Positions 5,323 through 5,699 of a stretch of 5,699 bases of DNA are shown one piece after another. Below the pieces are notes generated by a model. It was not told the DNA's origin. It ran no database searches and saw only the letters and a program-made list of their open reading frames with translations. Source of the stretch: Parvularcula sp. (GTDB lineage Bacteria; Pseudomonadota; Alphaproteobacteria; Caulobacterales; Parvularculaceae); assembly GCA_003506635.1 (NCBI GenBank), contig DNZB01000166.1:1-5699 (forward strand). Reading direction: 5' to 3'. The stretch's first letter is position 1. Every line of letters starts with the position of its first letter. The position numbers were made by a program, and so were the translations under genes.

Positions 5323-5699
5323 ATGCTGACCGCGCTTCACATTGAAGACTTCCTGCTGATCGAGCGGCTGTCGCTGACGCTCGGCGACGGGCTGACGGCG
5401 CTCACCGGCGAGACGGGGGCGGGAAAATCCATCTTGCTCGAAGCGCTCGGCCTTGCAGCGGGCGGGCGACCGGGGCGCGGCGGCGTCCGGCGCGGCGCGT
5501 CCCGCGGCGTTGTAGCGGCGGCTTTCGAACCGAACGGCGATCACCCGGTATGGGCGATGCTGCGCGACAACGGCCTCGACGCTGGCGACGATCAGGTGAT
5601 CTTGAAGCGCGTGCAGTCGGCGGACGGGAAAAGCCGCGCGTTCATCAACGACCAGCCGGCCTCCGTCGCGCTTTTGCGCGCGGTCGGCGAAACGCTCAT
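5323..5699 (+). CDS. recN: DNA repair protein RecN, N-terminal fragment
   Basis: RecN is an SMC-like ATPase that acts early in double-strand-break repair with RecA. The gene starts at ATG 5323, with GGAG (5314-5317) five bases upstream, and runs off the window after 125 codons and two bases. The visible part is the ATPase head: MLTALHIEDFLLIERLSL, then the Walker A motif GETGAGKS (29-36) continuing ILLEALGL, a GVRRGAS segment, and the later hallmark DGKSRAFINDQPASVALLR, typical of RecN and not of other SMC-family members. The coiled-coil arm, signature motif and Walker B lie outside. The spacing of 30 bases from bamD suggests the same transcript. The bamD-recN order is common in alphaproteobacteria. 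The segment LGLAAGGRPGRGGVRRGA is richer in Gly/Arg than usual, in keeping with the high GC content. Confidence 0.95.
   Translation, partial: MLTALHIEDFLLIERLSLTLGDGLTALTGETGAGKSILLEALGLAAGGRPGRGGVRRGASRGVVAAAFEPNGDHPVWAMLRDNGLDAGDDQVILKRVQSADGKSRAFINDQPASVALLRAVGETL

Noticed and set aside
4408..5544. A 378-residue minus-strand open frame opposite bamD and the start of recN
   Set aside because: It covers two confidently identified genes; the product is an Arg/Val/Asp-rich mirror of the bamD codons with no family motif.
1..5699. CRISPR array, tRNA, insertion sequence, phage or defence genes
   Set aside because: No regularly spaced direct repeats, no cloverleaf-like stretch, and no transposase or defence motif in any frame; every sizeable gene fits the conserved dcw-tail neighbourhood or a small lipoprotein.

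Overview
This GC-rich window is a piece of the conserved division and cell wall (dcw) cluster tail of an alphaproteobacterium. Evidence for the lineage is the gene order ftsA, ftsZ, lpxC, bamD, recN, the FtsZ architecture (about 516 residues with a long Ala/Pro-rich linker and a C-terminal LEIPSFLR peptide), a perfect CtrA-type site (TTAA-N7-TTAAC) in front of ftsZ, and an intergenic palindromic repeat whose GAAAAGTGGAAACCGGTTTT core recurs in many alphaproteobacterial genomes. The order cannot be fixed from this window; Caulobacterales, Hyphomonadales, Parvularculales and Rhizobiales are all compatible.

Layout. Positions 1-221 are the last 72 codons of ftsA, on the + strand. A bidirectional terminator (225-255) separates it from a convergent minus-strand gene (278-859) for a 193-residue outer-membrane-type lipoprotein of unknown function. 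A divergent promoter region (about 860-956) separates that gene from a small + strand lipoprotein gene (963-1307, 114 residues, also of unknown function). A 203-bp gene-free stretch follows, with the CtrA-type sites and a probable promoter just before ftsZ (1511-3061). After a 155-bp gap comes lpxC (3217-4092), after a 240-bp gap with strong palindromes comes bamD (4333-5292), and 30 bp later the 5' end of recN (5323 to the window edge).

How it fits together. FtsA tethers FtsZ polymers to the inner membrane; FtsZ builds the division ring; LpxC commits UDP-acyl-GlcNAc to lipid A; BamD is part of the outer-membrane protein insertion machine; RecN is an SMC-like double-strand-break repair protein. 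The window thus joins septation, outer-membrane growth and DNA maintenance. The two lipoprotein genes lie between ftsA and ftsZ, which are usually adjacent, and with the terminator they uncouple ftsZ from ftsA transcription, so ftsZ probably relies on its own promoter, likely cell-cycle controlled by CtrA.

I see no tRNA, rRNA, CRISPR array, insertion sequence or defence system here, and no convincing novel system. The least explained parts are the two lipoproteins, the ftsZ control region and the palindromes of the lpxC-bamD gap.
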